A DNA stretch of 35,448 nucleotides from an uncultured Clostridia bacterium. Lineage in GTDB: Bacteria > Bacillota > Clostridia > Oscillospirales > Acutalibacteraceae. Shown here one piece after another: positions 22,721-30,919 of the stretch (the stretch's first letter is position 1; the number at the start of each line of letters is the position of its first letter). A program made the position numbers and the translations under genes. The notes beneath the pieces were generated by a model. That model was not told the DNA's origin. It worked only from the letters and a program-made list of their open reading frames with translations, and did no database searches. Location: positions 1 to 35,448 of the forward strand of contig CANARN010000020.1 of NCBI GenBank assembly GCA_947364045.1. Direction: 5' to 3'.

Positions 22721-23774
22721 TCAGTTCTTTTTCTGAATGAGTTAAAGTTTCACAGCCATTTTCCGTAATCAGAACCATATCCTCAATTCTTACGCCGAAT
22801 TTATTCGGAATGTAAATTCCGGGTTCAACAGTTACAATCTGCCCCGAAATAAGCGGGGCGTCATTCGTCTTGTTAAGATTCGGAAATTCGTGAATTTCAA
22901 TGCCTACCCCGTGGCCTGTGCCGTGGGTAAAATATTCACCGTAGCCGTTTTTTTCTATCACATTTCTTGCAAGGGCGTCGCCCGCTGTTCCCGTAAGACC
23001 TGAACGAAGTCCGTTGATGCAGGTGATTTGCGCATTTTTAACTGTTTCATATACGTTCTTCATTTCATCTGTCGCAAAGCCGAGCGCTACTGTTCGTGTC
23101 ATATCACTGTGGTAACCGCCCACAACCGTACCGAAGTCCATTGTAATGAAATCGCCGTTCTGGACACGCCTTTCGCTCGGAACACCGTGGGGCATTGAGG
23201 TGTTTTCGCCGCTGACAGCTATGGTTTCAAAGGAAATAGCCTCGCCCCCGTGTGAAAGCATATAAAAATCAAGCTCCAAGCCGATTTCTTTTTCCGTAAT
23301 GCCTTCTTTTATAAATGAGCATATATGTGAAAATGCGTCATCGGTGATTTTTTGCGCCGATTTTATACATTCAAGCTCTTCGTCTGTCTTAACGGAGCGG
23401 AAAGCGTTTATCATACTGTCGAGCGATGTGTCGGTAAGAATTTTGATATTCTTTGCCGAGCCTTTCAGGGAATTGTAAAAGTCAAGGGTCATTCGTGACG
23501 CTTCAACAAGCAAATGACTGCAATTCATTTCTTTAAGAATTTGGGCAATTTGCGGAAAAATTCGGTTTTGCAAAATTACCTCGCAGTTTTTCGCACTTTT
23601 TTCTGCGGCTTCAATGTATCTGCCGTCGGTAATAAATACCGCCCTGTCAGCACTTACCAATAAATATCCGTCAGATGATGGAAAGGATGTAAAATATCTT
23701 CTGTTTTCAGGTGAAATAATGAGCGCGGCGTAAGTGTCGCCCAAGCGCCCAAGCTCTCTTTGTAAATCTTTCAT
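22710..23774 (-). CDS. M24-family aminopeptidase (Xaa-Pro type)
   Basis: The 354-residue cytosolic metallopeptidase has a creatinase-like N-terminal domain and a pita-bread catalytic domain. The five metal ligands are visible in order: Asp in TMDFGTVVGGY, Asp in YHSDMTRTV, His in THGTGHGVGIEIHE, Glu in TVEPGIYIP and Glu in RIEDMVL. The HGxGHGxG and substrate-binding IHE sequences fit Xaa-Pro aminopeptidase/prolidase (PepQ/YpdF/YqhT group). In many Firmicutes a yqhT-type peptidase gene lies just before efp; here efp is elsewhere in the window. It starts 4 nt after yqeG ends, so the two are co-transcribed. Confidence 0.93.
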   Translation of the reverse strand: MKDLQRELGRLGDTYAALIISPENRRYFTSFPSSDGYLLVSADRAVFITDGRYIEAAEKSAKNCEVILQNRIFPQIAQILKEMNCSHLLVEASRMTLDFYNSLKGSAKNIKILTDTSLDSMINAFRSVKTDEELECIKSAQKITDDAFSHICSFIKEGITEKEIGLELDFYMLSHGGEAISFETIAVSGENTSMPHGVPSERRVQNGDFITMDFGTVVGGYHSDMTRTVALGFATDEMKNVYETVKNAQITCINGLRSGLTGTAGDALARNVIEKNGYGEYFTHGTGHGVGIEIHEFPNLNKTNDAPLISGQIVTVEPGIYIPNKFGVRIEDMVLITENGCETLTHSEKELIIL

Positions 23775-23778
23775 TTAA

Positions 23779-24291
23779 TTAAACTCCGTAACCGTGTTCT
23801 TTCTCAAATTCTGCAATGATAGGAGCTTCTTTTCTCCGACGCTTCGCGTAATACCGCGGAAATCTTGTTTCGCCTTGCATAGGGTCAATGCGAACGGCAA
23901 CGGCGCCGCATTTATTGGCGGCTTTAACATCGGCAAAAAGCTGGTCGCCCAGCATTGCCATTTCGCTGACGTTTACGCCCATTCTTTTTGCGGCAATTCT
24001 CAGTTTATATGAAAACGGCTTTTTGGCAAGGTGAACGTAGGGAAGACCCAACGCCTTTGCAACTCTGGCGGCTCTGGGATTCGTTGCATTTGTGATAATC
24101 ATTATGGGAAAGCCCGCGCTTCTGATTTTTTTTATCCATTCGGTTATGCCGTCGGCAAAATCCATTGTACCGTCAAAGCAAATGGTGTTGTCAATGTCAA
24201 GACCTACTGCCTTTACTCCCATTTTGCCAAGGTCGTCCGGTGTTATATCGGTAACGCATTTAAATCTGTAATCGATTTTCGGAATAAACAT
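23779..24291 (-). CDS. yqeG: YqeG-family HAD phosphatase
   Basis: The 170-residue protein is a HAD IIIA phosphatase. The motifs are VGLDIDNTI (nucleophile and acid Asp), MIITNATN (motif II Thr/Ser position), AKKPFSYK (motif III Lys) and LGDQLFADVKAAN (motif IV, acidic). In many Firmicutes yqeG stands ahead of yqeH (a ribosome-assembly GTPase) and aroE; here it precedes an M24 peptidase. Its physiological substrate is not established. AGGTG lies ahead of the ATG at 24291. Confidence 0.92.
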   Translation of the reverse strand: MFIPKIDYRFKCVTDITPDDLGKMGVKAVGLDIDNTICFDGTMDFADGITEWIKKIRSAGFPIMIITNATNPRAARVAKALGLPYVHLAKKPFSYKLRIAAKRMGVNVSEMAMLGDQLFADVKAANKCGAVAVRIDPMQGETRFPRYYAKRRRKEAPIIAEFEKEHGYGV

Positions 24292-24321
24292 ATTTTATCA
24301 CCTACAAAACATAATAGTCCT

Positions 24322-24352
24322 AAAAAAACAGCGGACAAGAAACTTGTCCGCT
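24322..24352 (-). terminator. Terminator of rpsU (minus strand)
   Basis: A perfect 10-bp stem AGCGGACAAG/CTTGTCCGCT (24330-24339/24343-24352) is followed on the minus strand by a T-run complementary to A 24322-24328. It isolates rpsU from yqeG. Confidence 0.88.
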
Positions 24353-24387
24353 AATTTTAAAAACAAACACGTACTAAAGCGAAAGCT

Positions 24388-24564
24388 TTATTTAAACTTA
24401 CGCTTACGTGCAGCCTCAGACTTCTTCTTTCTCTTTACGGAAGGTTTTTCATAATGCTCTCTTTTGCGTACTTCCTGAATAACGCCGTCACGAGAAGTCT
24501 GTCTTTTGAATCTTCTGAGAGCGCTCTCAAGAGATTCATTTTCTTTAACTTTTACCTGACTCAC
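24388..24564 (-). CDS. rpsU: 30S ribosomal protein S21
   Basis: The 58-residue basic protein of the small ribosomal subunit starts [19 protein letters not shown], continues [26 protein letters not shown] and ends RKRKFK. All are standard S21 features. The start codon is GTG (24564-24562) behind GGAGGGA. It has a near-perfect promoter and its own terminator, so it is monocistronic. In many Firmicutes rpsU is followed by a GatB/YqeY domain gene; none follows here. Confidence 0.96.
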   Translation of the reverse strand: MSQVKVKENESLESALRRFKRQTSRDGVIQEVRKREHYEKPSVKRKKKSEAARKRKFK

Positions 24565-24600
24565 TGTAAATCCCTCCCTTTATATTGGGATACAGTCTGT

Positions 24601-24629
24601 ATTATACATTACAATAATGCAACTGTCAA
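24601..24629 (-). promoter_or_regulatory. Consensus promoter for rpsU (minus strand)
   Basis: On the minus strand TTGACA (24629-24624) and TATAAT (24606-24601) are both exact consensus with a 17-base spacer. The predicted leader is about 30 nt. This strength fits a ribosomal protein gene. Confidence 0.9.
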
Positions 24630-24719
24630 CAGTATTTTCCTAATAGATTTTAAATAAAAACCCGATTTTACTTAAAAAACACAAAATGTTCACAATTTGT
24701 TCACAAATTCGCATAAACT

Positions 24720-24747
24720 TTGACAAAATCATATGATATATTTTAAT
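24720..24747 (+). promoter_or_regulatory. Promoter of a candidate small RNA
   Basis: TTGACA (24720-24725) and TTTAAT (24742-24747) are separated by 16 bases; the predicted start is near 24754. A 9-bp inverted repeat AATCAATGA/TCATTGATT (24749-24757/24768-24776) overlaps the start and could be an operator or the first RNA stem. Confidence 0.6.
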
Positions 24748-24753
24748 CAATCA

Positions 24754-24867
24754 ATGAAGTACCCGACTCATTGATTAAAAAGTTCAGTTTTATCGTTGGA
24801 ACTGAGATCCTATTATTAAACCCAATCAAATGGAAGTTAAACCGATGGAGTAATCTGTCGGTTTTTT
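24754..24867 (+). ncRNA. Candidate small RNA, about 115 nt
   Basis: A promoter and an intrinsic terminator bracket about 115 nt with no ORF. Internal pairing is possible at 24782-24803 (AGTTC/GGAACT region) and in the terminator. The following gene has its own promoter beyond the terminator (24954-24982), so this is more likely an independent RNA than a leader. It matches no family I recognise: not 6S, SRP, tmRNA, or a common riboswitch by motif. Confidence 0.45.
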
Positions 24868-24876
24868 CCTTTTTTA
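24839..24876 (+). terminator. Terminator of the candidate small RNA
   Basis: AAACCGA (24839-24845) pairs with TCGGTTT (24858-24864), followed by TTTCCTTTTTT. Confidence 0.7.
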
Positions 24877-24953
24877 TTGTTTTTTATATCGGCGAGCTTT
24901 AGCTGTTCGGGCAAATTTAGACTTTGAAGTGTTAATTTTATGCGGCTAAAGTA

Positions 24954-24982
24954 TTGCAATAGAATAGGTGTTATTGTATAAT
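24954..24982 (+). promoter_or_regulatory. Promoter for the membrane protein/acyltransferase pair
   Basis: TTGCAA (24954-24959) and exact TATAAT (24977-24982) are separated by 17 bases. The predicted start near 24989 leaves a leader of about 53 nt, with the SD AAAGGGGG ahead of ATG 25042. Confidence 0.75.
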
Positions 24983-25041
24983 GTTATTGGTGAAGATTGG
25001 TTATTTAGACCGGTTTACACGAAGAAAAAAGGGGGAAACTC

Positions 25042-25854
25042 ATGAAAAAATTTATTCAAACAATTGAAGATGCCTGTAAAGACGTTAAATACAGCGAAAT
25101 TCTTTATCAGTACAAAAGAAATCTTCTTGACGAAATGAATGACCGCGCCTGTGACGTAAGGCAGGCAGGGCTTCGGGATGAGGGCGTTATTGAGGACCTT
25201 ATTCTGTCCGAATACTCTGATATCAGAGGGGATTTTGACCGTTATTATGCGGCTGAGAAAAGACGGAAAAAAGAGGCGCTGGAGCATAAGCTGCTTCTTA
25301 TAGGAACTCCGCTTCTTATTGTTCTCTCAGTTGCAATTTACATAATTCAAGGTATACTGTTTGACTCTTGGGCAGGCAATTGGCTTATAATTGTCGGCAC
25401 GGTGTTTGCAATGTGCATTTTGTGTATGATGGCAGGCGTCAGAAAAATTATGCGGCTTAAAAAGATTTTTCACCCTATTGCACGTCTTTTAACGGCAGGG
25501 TCGGTAATGCTTGTCGCAGTGTTCATTTTCCTTCTGTGCGGTGTTACAATCGGCTGGAGTGCAACCTGGCCTATAGTTCCCGGCGGCGTTGCGGCACTTT
25601 TAATCGGCGATTTGATTTTTGCTTTCCTTACCCGCCAAAAATTCGCAATGATAAATACTTTTGTTTATCTTCCGGCAATATTTACAATGCTTTACATTAT
25701 TTTGGCGGCATTTAATATTGTATCTTGGGGCAGGGGCTGGGCGCTCATATTCTTAGGGATAGCGCTTGACGCCGTAATAGGAATTTGTATTCTTCTTAAC
25801 AATGCAAAATATAAATACAAGCAGGAGGTTGAAGACGTATGGAAAGAAAATTAA
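25042..25854 (+). CDS. Six-TM membrane protein with N-terminal HAAS-like cytoplasmic domain
   Basis: In the 270-residue protein residues 1-85 are charged and helical, with a YKRNLLDEMNDRACDVRQAG and EDLILSEYSDIRGDFDRYY pattern like the HAAS/DUF1700 helical domain found on many Firmicutes membrane proteins. Six hydrophobic segments follow (about 86-107, 113-133, 146-167, 173-193, 204-224, 232-252), ending in a short charged tail. I recognise no catalytic motif. The last 16 nt overlap the acyltransferase start, so the two proteins are probably made together and may work together at the membrane. Confidence 0.75.
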   Translation: MKKFIQTIEDACKDVKYSEILYQYKRNLLDEMNDRACDVRQAGLRDEGVIEDLILSEYSDIRGDFDRYYAAEKRRKKEALEHKLLLIGTPLLIVLSVAIYIIQGILFDSWAGNWLIIVGTVFAMCILCMMAGVRKIMRLKKIFHPIARLLTAGSVMLVAVFIFLLCGVTIGWSATWPIVPGGVAALLIGDLIFAFLTRQKFAMINTFVYLPAIFTMLYIILAAFNIVSWGRGWALIFLGIALDAVIGICILLNNAKYKYKQEVEDVWKEN

Positions 25855-27125
25855 ATGCTGAGCTTTGGGATAAGATGCATTATCTTTTCCGCGACTTCAA
25901 CGACAGAATGGTTCACGTTGAACTGAATTACGATTTTGAAATCGACGTTGACGCGCTTAAAACCGTTCTTATCTGCTTTTTTGAAAAAGCCCCCGTGCTT
26001 CATTCACGCTTTGTTGACAACCATTTCAGCACGCACTGGGAGGTTATGCCCTACAATATCAACGATGTTGTAACGGTTGCGTACCCTGACGATGTTCCTG
26101 CGGCGGTTGAAGAGTTTTTAACTCAGTACATTCCGCCCGAAAGCCATCTTCAAATGAAGGCTGCAGTGTTCTTTAAGGACGGTAAATCAACAATTTGTAT
26201 TGTTGAAAACCATATGTGTATGGACGGCGGCGACCTTAAATATTTTGTGAATGCGCTTTGCGAAAATTACAACGCTTATGTAAATGAGCATAAAAGCCCC
26301 ATTGCTCTTCGCACAGGCTCACGCTCTTACGAAGAGGTTTATTCAAGCTTTTCGCCTACTGAAACAAGAATGGCGAAAAATCTTTACAAAAACGTATGCG
26401 CAAAGGATGACCACTCCTTCCCGCTTACAAATAACAGTATTTCCGACGTTTCGTTTATTGCGCGACGCAAAATTGACGAAGAACGCTTTATGAAAATTAA
26501 GGCAGTGGGCAAAAAGCACGGCGCTACAATTAACGATATGCTTGTTACTGCTTATTTTTATTCGCTTTATGAATTGGCAGGCTACAACCCGTATGACAGT
26601 GTGACAATCTCCTGCGCAATTGACCTTCGCCGTCACATTAAGGATACAAGCGAAATGGGTATTACAAACCATACCGCATTTATGCAGTGTAATATCCCCG
26701 AGCGAGGCCGTGACATTTTCCAAACCTTAAATTACGTTGTCAGAAGCGTTAATAAGTTTAAGAACGACAAGTTTATGGGTCTTTACGGATTGCCGCTGCT
26801 TAAATTCGGTTACAGCATTCTGCCTCATACCGCGTCTGAAGAGGTTATTAAAATTGGCTATTCAAACCCGCTCCTTGCAATGAGCAATATCGGTATTCTG
26901 AAGGCTGACAAGCTTGCTCTTTCGGGTCACGAGCCGACTGACGCATTTATGACGGGCGCTGTTAAATACAAGCCTTACGTACTTCTTTCCGCCACGTCGT
27001 ATAAAAATGTTGTTACCCTTTCAATGTGCGTAAGGGGTAATGAGCAGGACAAGAAGATTGTAAACGATTTCTTCGATTTAATGGAGAAAAACCTCGATGT
27101 GCTTATCGGCGACACTGCGGAATAA
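25839..27125 (+). CDS. Condensation-domain/acetyltransferase-superfamily protein
   Basis: The 428-residue cytosolic protein belongs to the chloramphenicol acetyltransferase/condensation-domain superfamily, which joins an acyl donor to an alcohol or amine. The catalytic HxxxDG motif is present as HMCMDGG (His125, Asp129, Gly130). The HxxxDG half-domain (1-170) and the second half (about 205-428, with KKHGATINDMLVTAYFYSLYELAG and SCAIDLRRHI, a typical bridge) are both complete. No carrier protein, adenylation or ketosynthase domain is near, so it is not part of a visible NRPS/PKS. Papa5/wax-ester-like acyltransferases and alcohol acetyltransferases are possible relatives. It overlaps the membrane protein upstream and ends at a terminator. 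Confidence 0.78.
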   Translation: MERKLNAELWDKMHYLFRDFNDRMVHVELNYDFEIDVDALKTVLICFFEKAPVLHSRFVDNHFSTHWEVMPYNINDVVTVAYPDDVPAAVEEFLTQYIPPESHLQMKAAVFFKDGKSTICIVENHMCMDGGDLKYFVNALCENYNAYVNEHKSPIALRTGSRSYEEVYSSFSPTETRMAKNLYKNVCAKDDHSFPLTNNSISDVSFIARRKIDEERFMKIKAVGKKHGATINDMLVTAYFYSLYELAGYNPYDSVTISCAIDLRRHIKDTSEMGITNHTAFMQCNIPERGRDIFQTLNYVVRSVNKFKNDKFMGLYGLPLLKFGYSILPHTASEEVIKIGYSNPLLAMSNIGILKADKLALSGHEPTDAFMTGAVKYKPYVLLSATSYKNVVTLSMCVRGNEQDKKIVNDFFDLMEKNLDVLIGDTAE

Positions 27126-27137
27126 TAGTAAAATTAA

Positions 27138-27168
27138 CAGGGGACGAATTTTCGTCCCCTGAGTTTTT
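27138..27168 (+). terminator. Terminator between convergent genes
   Basis: An 11-bp stem CAGGGGACGAA/TTCGTCCCCTG (27138-27148/27151-27161) is followed by AGTTTTT on the plus strand. The minus-strand side is also T-rich, so it may serve the carboxypeptidase gene too. Confidence 0.85.
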
Positions 27169-27169
27169 A

Positions 27170-28516
27170 TTATTTTATTCTTCTCGGTTTTCGCCTTTTT
27201 GCGCGTATTCTGTTTCTGCGTACGATAAGCAAAATGTAAATTACAATAAGCAGTACAGCAAGGCAAAGAAGAATTTTCATAATGGTTGTGCGGAAAAGAG
27301 TTCCTAAAAAGCCTGTAATTCTAAGGATTACCGAACCGCTCACACTGTCGCTTGCGACAAGATTTACTGTTGCAACAACGCTGTCGCCGTAAAGCACCTC
27401 TGCCTTACCGATTACATCGCCTTTTTTAATCGGAGCATTTACTGTTTTCGGCGTTTCATTTTCTACGGTGCGAATTTGCAGACTGCCCGTTTCCGTCCCC
27501 GTGGGAACAAGGGCGGACAGCTCCTGTTCGGGAACAAGCGCCAAATGGTCGGTTTTCCAGTTGTATTTAACGTCAACCACCGTTACAATATCGGTTTTTG
27601 ACGTAACCTTTGTAAGCACAATGTTTTTAAATGCCCATTCGTAAATTTTTTTGCTGTCTGTAAATGCAACATTTTCTTCAACTCCGTCGCCGTCAATGTC
27701 ATACTGAGGCGCATTAAGAACTATCAGCATATAGTTGTAGCCGTTTTTTGATGCGGTTGTAATAACGCAATGACCTGCAAGCTCTGTTGTACCTGTTTTA
27801 ACACCGAAAACATAAGGACAGTAATAGTCCTTGTAAGCCGGATTGAGTATTTTGTTTGTGTTATTGAGATAGCGCACCTGAGGATATTTTTCAGTCGGCT
27901 CAATCTGATATCTTAAAATACTGCAAAGCTCTTTAAACTGCGGATTTTTAAGCGCGTAGGACGTGATTTTATAAAGGTCCTCAGCAGTTGTATACATATT
28001 TGTATCGCCGTTGTCAAGCCCGCTGGGATTTATGAAATTAGTGTTTTCGCACCCGAGCTTTTTTACAAAATCATTCATCATAACAACAAAATTGTCCAGA
28101 CTCCCGCCGATGTAGTCTGCAAGAATATTTGCGGCGTCTGCGGCAGAGGGAATCATTAAGCAGTGCAAAAGCTCGTCCACCGTGAGCTGTTCGCCGCTGA
28201 GAATTCCGACAGTGGCGGCATTAAGTGCATAAAGCCCCTCTATACTCTCTCTTTTTGCCGTTACTTTTGTGTTTAAATCGGAGCAGTTTTCAAGAACCAG
28301 CATACACGTAACGATTTTGGTAAGAGACGCAGGCGCAGTTCGCTTCGAGGCATTTTTGTCAAATATAACATCGCCCGTGTCGGTATTTACAAGCATAACA
28401 ACGTCAGCTTCCGTTTCCAAAAGAGAGTTGAATGAGGCGTTTGCCGTCAGCGGACAGCAGAAAAATACTGATAATATTAAAATTCCTGAAAGAAGGACAC
28501 AAAATATCTTTTTCAA
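27170..28516 (-). CDS. D-alanyl-D-alanine carboxypeptidase-like protein (PBP5 family)
   Basis: The S11-type protein trims D-Ala from peptidoglycan stem peptides in related bacteria. The 448-residue protein has a signal peptide (residues 1-27, ending TANAS), SxxK as SLTK (Ser64, Lys67) and KTG at 240-242 (VFGVKTGTTELAGHC). The SxN motif, normally SAN or SGN, reads SAAD, with Ala126 in place of the Asn. A beta-rich C-terminal domain (about 300-395) is followed by one membrane helix (about 410-435) and an Arg/Lys tail, so it is anchored at the C-terminus. The start is taken at TTG 28516, because GGAGG lies 8 nt upstream; the GTG at 28531 overlaps the SD. Confidence 0.9.
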   Translation of the reverse strand: MKKIFCVLLSGILILSVFFCCPLTANASFNSLLETEADVVMLVNTDTGDVIFDKNASKRTAPASLTKIVTCMLVLENCSDLNTKVTAKRESIEGLYALNAATVGILSGEQLTVDELLHCLMIPSAADAANILADYIGGSLDNFVVMMNDFVKKLGCENTNFINPSGLDNGDTNMYTTAEDLYKITSYALKNPQFKELCSILRYQIEPTEKYPQVRYLNNTNKILNPAYKDYYCPYVFGVKTGTTELAGHCVITTASKNGYNYMLIVLNAPQYDIDGDGVEENVAFTDSKKIYEWAFKNIVLTKVTSKTDIVTVVDVKYNWKTDHLALVPEQELSALVPTGTETGSLQIRTVENETPKTVNAPIKKGDVIGKAEVLYGDSVVATVNLVASDSVSGSVILRITGFLGTLFRTTIMKILLCLAVLLIVIYILLIVRRNRIRAKRRKPRRIK

Positions 28517-28568
28517 AAGCTTTTCCTCCACTTGAAAGTTAGCGTTAAATATATTACAATAATAAGGC

Positions 28569-28586
28569 GGGGAGAATTGGCTCCCC
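28569..28586. repeat. 6-bp GC hairpin in the carboxypeptidase leader
   Basis: GGGGAG and CTCCCC flank six bases. It lies in the predicted 5' leader of the minus-strand gene and lacks a T-run, so it is not a terminator. Confidence 0.4.
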
Positions 28587-28634
28587 TATGCCGTAAAAGC
28601 AGCTCTTTGCTGTGTTTAATTCTTCTCACATTAG

Positions 28635-28662
28635 AGTATAACACAAATTACGGGAAATTCAA
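28635..28662 (-). promoter_or_regulatory. Promoter for the carboxypeptidase gene (minus strand)
   Basis: On the minus strand TTGAAT (28662-28657) and TATACT (28640-28635) are separated by 16 bases, leaving a leader of about 110 nt. It lies back to back with the start of the plus-strand operon, for which I see no comparably good promoter. Confidence 0.55.
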
Positions 28663-28700
28663 ACATAAAAATAAATTTAATAACTCCGGCGGTGAATTTT

Positions 28701-29390
28701 ATGATATATATTACGGGCGACACCCACGGCGACCGCGAAAGGCTTTCAAAAATAAATCTTATGAAGCTGAAAGAGGGCGATACGCTTATTATTTGCGGAG
28801 ATTTCGGCTTCCTTTGGGATAACAGCAAAAAAGAACAGAGATTTCTGAAGGATTTGGGAAGCAGAAAATACAACATCTGCTTTATTGACGGCACTCACGA
28901 GAATTTTGAGCTTTTGAACAATTACGAAATAAGCGAATGGAACGGCGGTAAGGTACACAAAATTTACGGCGGTCTTTACCATCTACTTCGCGGTCAGATT
29001 TTTGAAATCGAGGGCAAAAAAATATTCACAATGGGCGGGGGAGAAAGCTCCGACATTGACATAAGACGTGATGTTGACGCCTGGCAGAAAGAGGAAATTC
29101 CCACTCAGGAGGAGCTTCTGGAGGGCGCGGAAAATCTTGAAATCGCAGGATATGAAATGGATATAATAATAACCCATGAGCCGCCCTTAAAGGTTAAAAG
29201 CTTTTTAAATCTTAATGACAGCGAAATGCTCCGTGTTACTGCGCTTAACGCATATTTTGAAGAGCTTTCGGGCGGATGTAAATTCAAAAAATGGTATTTT
29301 GGCTCGCTTCACAGAGATATTAGAATTTCATCTTCGCACAGAAGTTTATTCACCGATATTGTAAATGCCGAAACAGGCGAAAAAATATAG
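28701..29390 (+). CDS. Calcineurin-like metallophosphoesterase
   Basis: The 229-residue protein has the metallophosphoesterase blocks: GDTHGD (6-11), ICGDFG (31-36, metal Asp34), DGTHENFE (the GNHE block with Asn replaced by Thr), ITHEPP, and GSLHRD in place of GHxH. The first metal pair is intact and the later blocks are variant. Close relatives begin MIYITGDTHGD; this fixes the start at ATG 28701, behind GGCGGTG, rather than GTG 28692. The MurE-like gene follows after 11 nt. The substrate is unknown. Confidence 0.85.
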   Translation: MIYITGDTHGDRERLSKINLMKLKEGDTLIICGDFGFLWDNSKKEQRFLKDLGSRKYNICFIDGTHENFELLNNYEISEWNGGKVHKIYGGLYHLLRGQIFEIEGKKIFTMGGGESSDIDIRRDVDAWQKEEIPTQEELLEGAENLEIAGYEMDIIITHEPPLKVKSFLNLNDSEMLRVTALNAYFEELSGGCKFKKWYFGSLHRDIRISSSHRSLFTDIVNAETGEKI

Positions 29391-29401
29391 AGGAGAAAAT
29401 A

Positions 29402-30919
29402 ATGGAACAACTTAAATGTTATATTGAGCTTTTTAAGGATAACGGCATTTTTATTAAAACTGCGGCAGATGAAAATACAGAAATAAATTTTATTTCCTAC
29501 GATTCCAACAAGGTGGAAAACGGCACTCTGTTTCTTTGCAAGGGCGCTCATTTCAAGGAGGAATATTTAAAATCCGCAGAAGAAAAAGGCGCGGTTGCCT
29601 ATGTTTCGGAAAAGGATTATAACATAGGTATTCCCTGTATTTTAGTGTCTGACGTACGAAAAGCTATGTGTCTTATGGCGGTTTTTTATTACAAAAAATG
29701 CTATGAAAAGTTTAAGCTTATAGGTATTACAGGCACAAAGGGTAAAAGCACAACGACCTATTTCCTTAAATATATTCTTGACCTTTATCTTGAAAGTCAG
29801 AAGGAAAAGATGTGCGGAGTTATCTCCTCAATTGACACTTTTGACGGAATTGAAAATTTTGAAAGCCATTTAACAACTCCCGAACCGTTCGACTTGCACC
29901 GACATTTTGACAATGCAGCCCGTTCGGGACTTAAATATATGGTTATGGAGGTGTCCTCACAGGCGCTTAAATACGGCAGAGTTTACGGTGTTAATTTTGA
30001 CGTCGGCTGTTATCTTAATATCGGAATCGACCATATAAGCGACGTTGAGCATCCCACCTTTGAGGACTATTTTGAGTCTAAAATGAAGATTTTTTCACAG
30101 TGCAAAACAGGAGTTGTGAATCTTGATTCAGACAGGGCTGACGAGGTTATGAAATATGCCCGTAATACACCGAAGCTCATAACCTTCAGTACAAAAAATG
30201 AGAATGCCGATGTTTACGGCTATAACATTCATAAATCGGGCAGCGACACAATTTTTACTGTTCGCACAAAGAACTTTGAACGGGAAATCACTTTGACTAT
30301 CCCGGGACTTTTCAATGTTGAAAACGCACTTTGCGCAATTTCTGTCTGCGTGTCTTTGGGTATTCCCGAAGAGTTCATAGTAAAGGGTCTTTACATTGCT
30401 AAGAGCAGCGGACGAATGGAAATTTACGAAAACAGCGACAAGTCAATTACCGCAATTGTTGATTACGCCCACAACCGTCTTTCATTTGAAACGCTGTTTA
30501 AATCGGTTGAGAAAGAATACCCCGGACGAAAGGTTGTAATTGTTTACGGCTGCCCCGGTAAAAAGGCGTTTATCCGAAGAAAAGATTTAGGCGAAATCAG
30601 CGGAAAATATGCATATATGTCATATCTTACCGAGGAGGACGCAGGCGAAGAGCCGATTCGTCAGATTTCCGAGGAAATTGCAACGCATATAGAGTCAGTC
30701 GGCGGTAAATACAAGATAATAGACGACAGGGGAGAGGCTATTCGCACGGCAATTTTCGACTGCGGACAAAACAGCGTAATACTAATAACAGGAAAGGGCA
30801 ATGAAACAAGGCAAAAGAGGGGAACGGAATACATTGACTGCCCCACAGACGTTGAATATGCAGTTTCTGCTTTAAAGGAATTTGACGAAATTAACGGAAT
30901 AACGGGGGATACAAAATGA
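29402..30919 (+). CDS. MurE-like UDP-N-acetylmuramyl peptide ligase, altered specificity motif
   Basis: This 505-residue Mur ligase family member has three domains: N-terminal (1-100), central ATPase with P-loop GITGTKGKSTT (109-119) and the carbamylated-Lys region YFESKMKIFSQ (Lys227 the likely residue), and C-terminal (about 335-505). LTTPEPFDLHRHF and MEVSSQALKYGRV are MurE hallmarks. The third-substrate motif, DNPR in diaminopimelate-adding MurE, aligns with EEDA in LTEEDAGEEP (409-418). The GKGHE segment reads GKGNE. It is therefore probably a paralogue with another amino acid or substrate, not the main murE, which normally lies in the dcw cluster. It is co-transcribed with the small membrane protein (ATGA overlap). 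Confidence 0.85.
   Translation: MEQLKCYIELFKDNGIFIKTAADENTEINFISYDSNKVENGTLFLCKGAHFKEEYLKSAEEKGAVAYVSEKDYNIGIPCILVSDVRKAMCLMAVFYYKKCYEKFKLIGITGTKGKSTTTYFLKYILDLYLESQKEKMCGVISSIDTFDGIENFESHLTTPEPFDLHRHFDNAARSGLKYMVMEVSSQALKYGRVYGVNFDVGCYLNIGIDHISDVEHPTFEDYFESKMKIFSQCKTGVVNLDSDRADEVMKYARNTPKLITFSTKNENADVYGYNIHKSGSDTIFTVRTKNFEREITLTIPGLFNVENALCAISVCVSLGIPEEFIVKGLYIAKSSGRMEIYENSDKSITAIVDYAHNRLSFETLFKSVEKEYPGRKVVIVYGCPGKKAFIRRKDLGEISGKYAYMSYLTEEDAGEEPIRQISEEIATHIESVGGKYKIIDDRGEAIRTAIFDCGQNSVILITGKGNETRQKRGTEYIDCPTDVEYAVSALKEFDEINGITGDTK

Noticed and set aside
24754-24867. T-box or ligand-binding leader of the downstream membrane protein gene
   Set aside because: No T-box motif is seen, and a separate strong promoter lies between this terminator and the gene.
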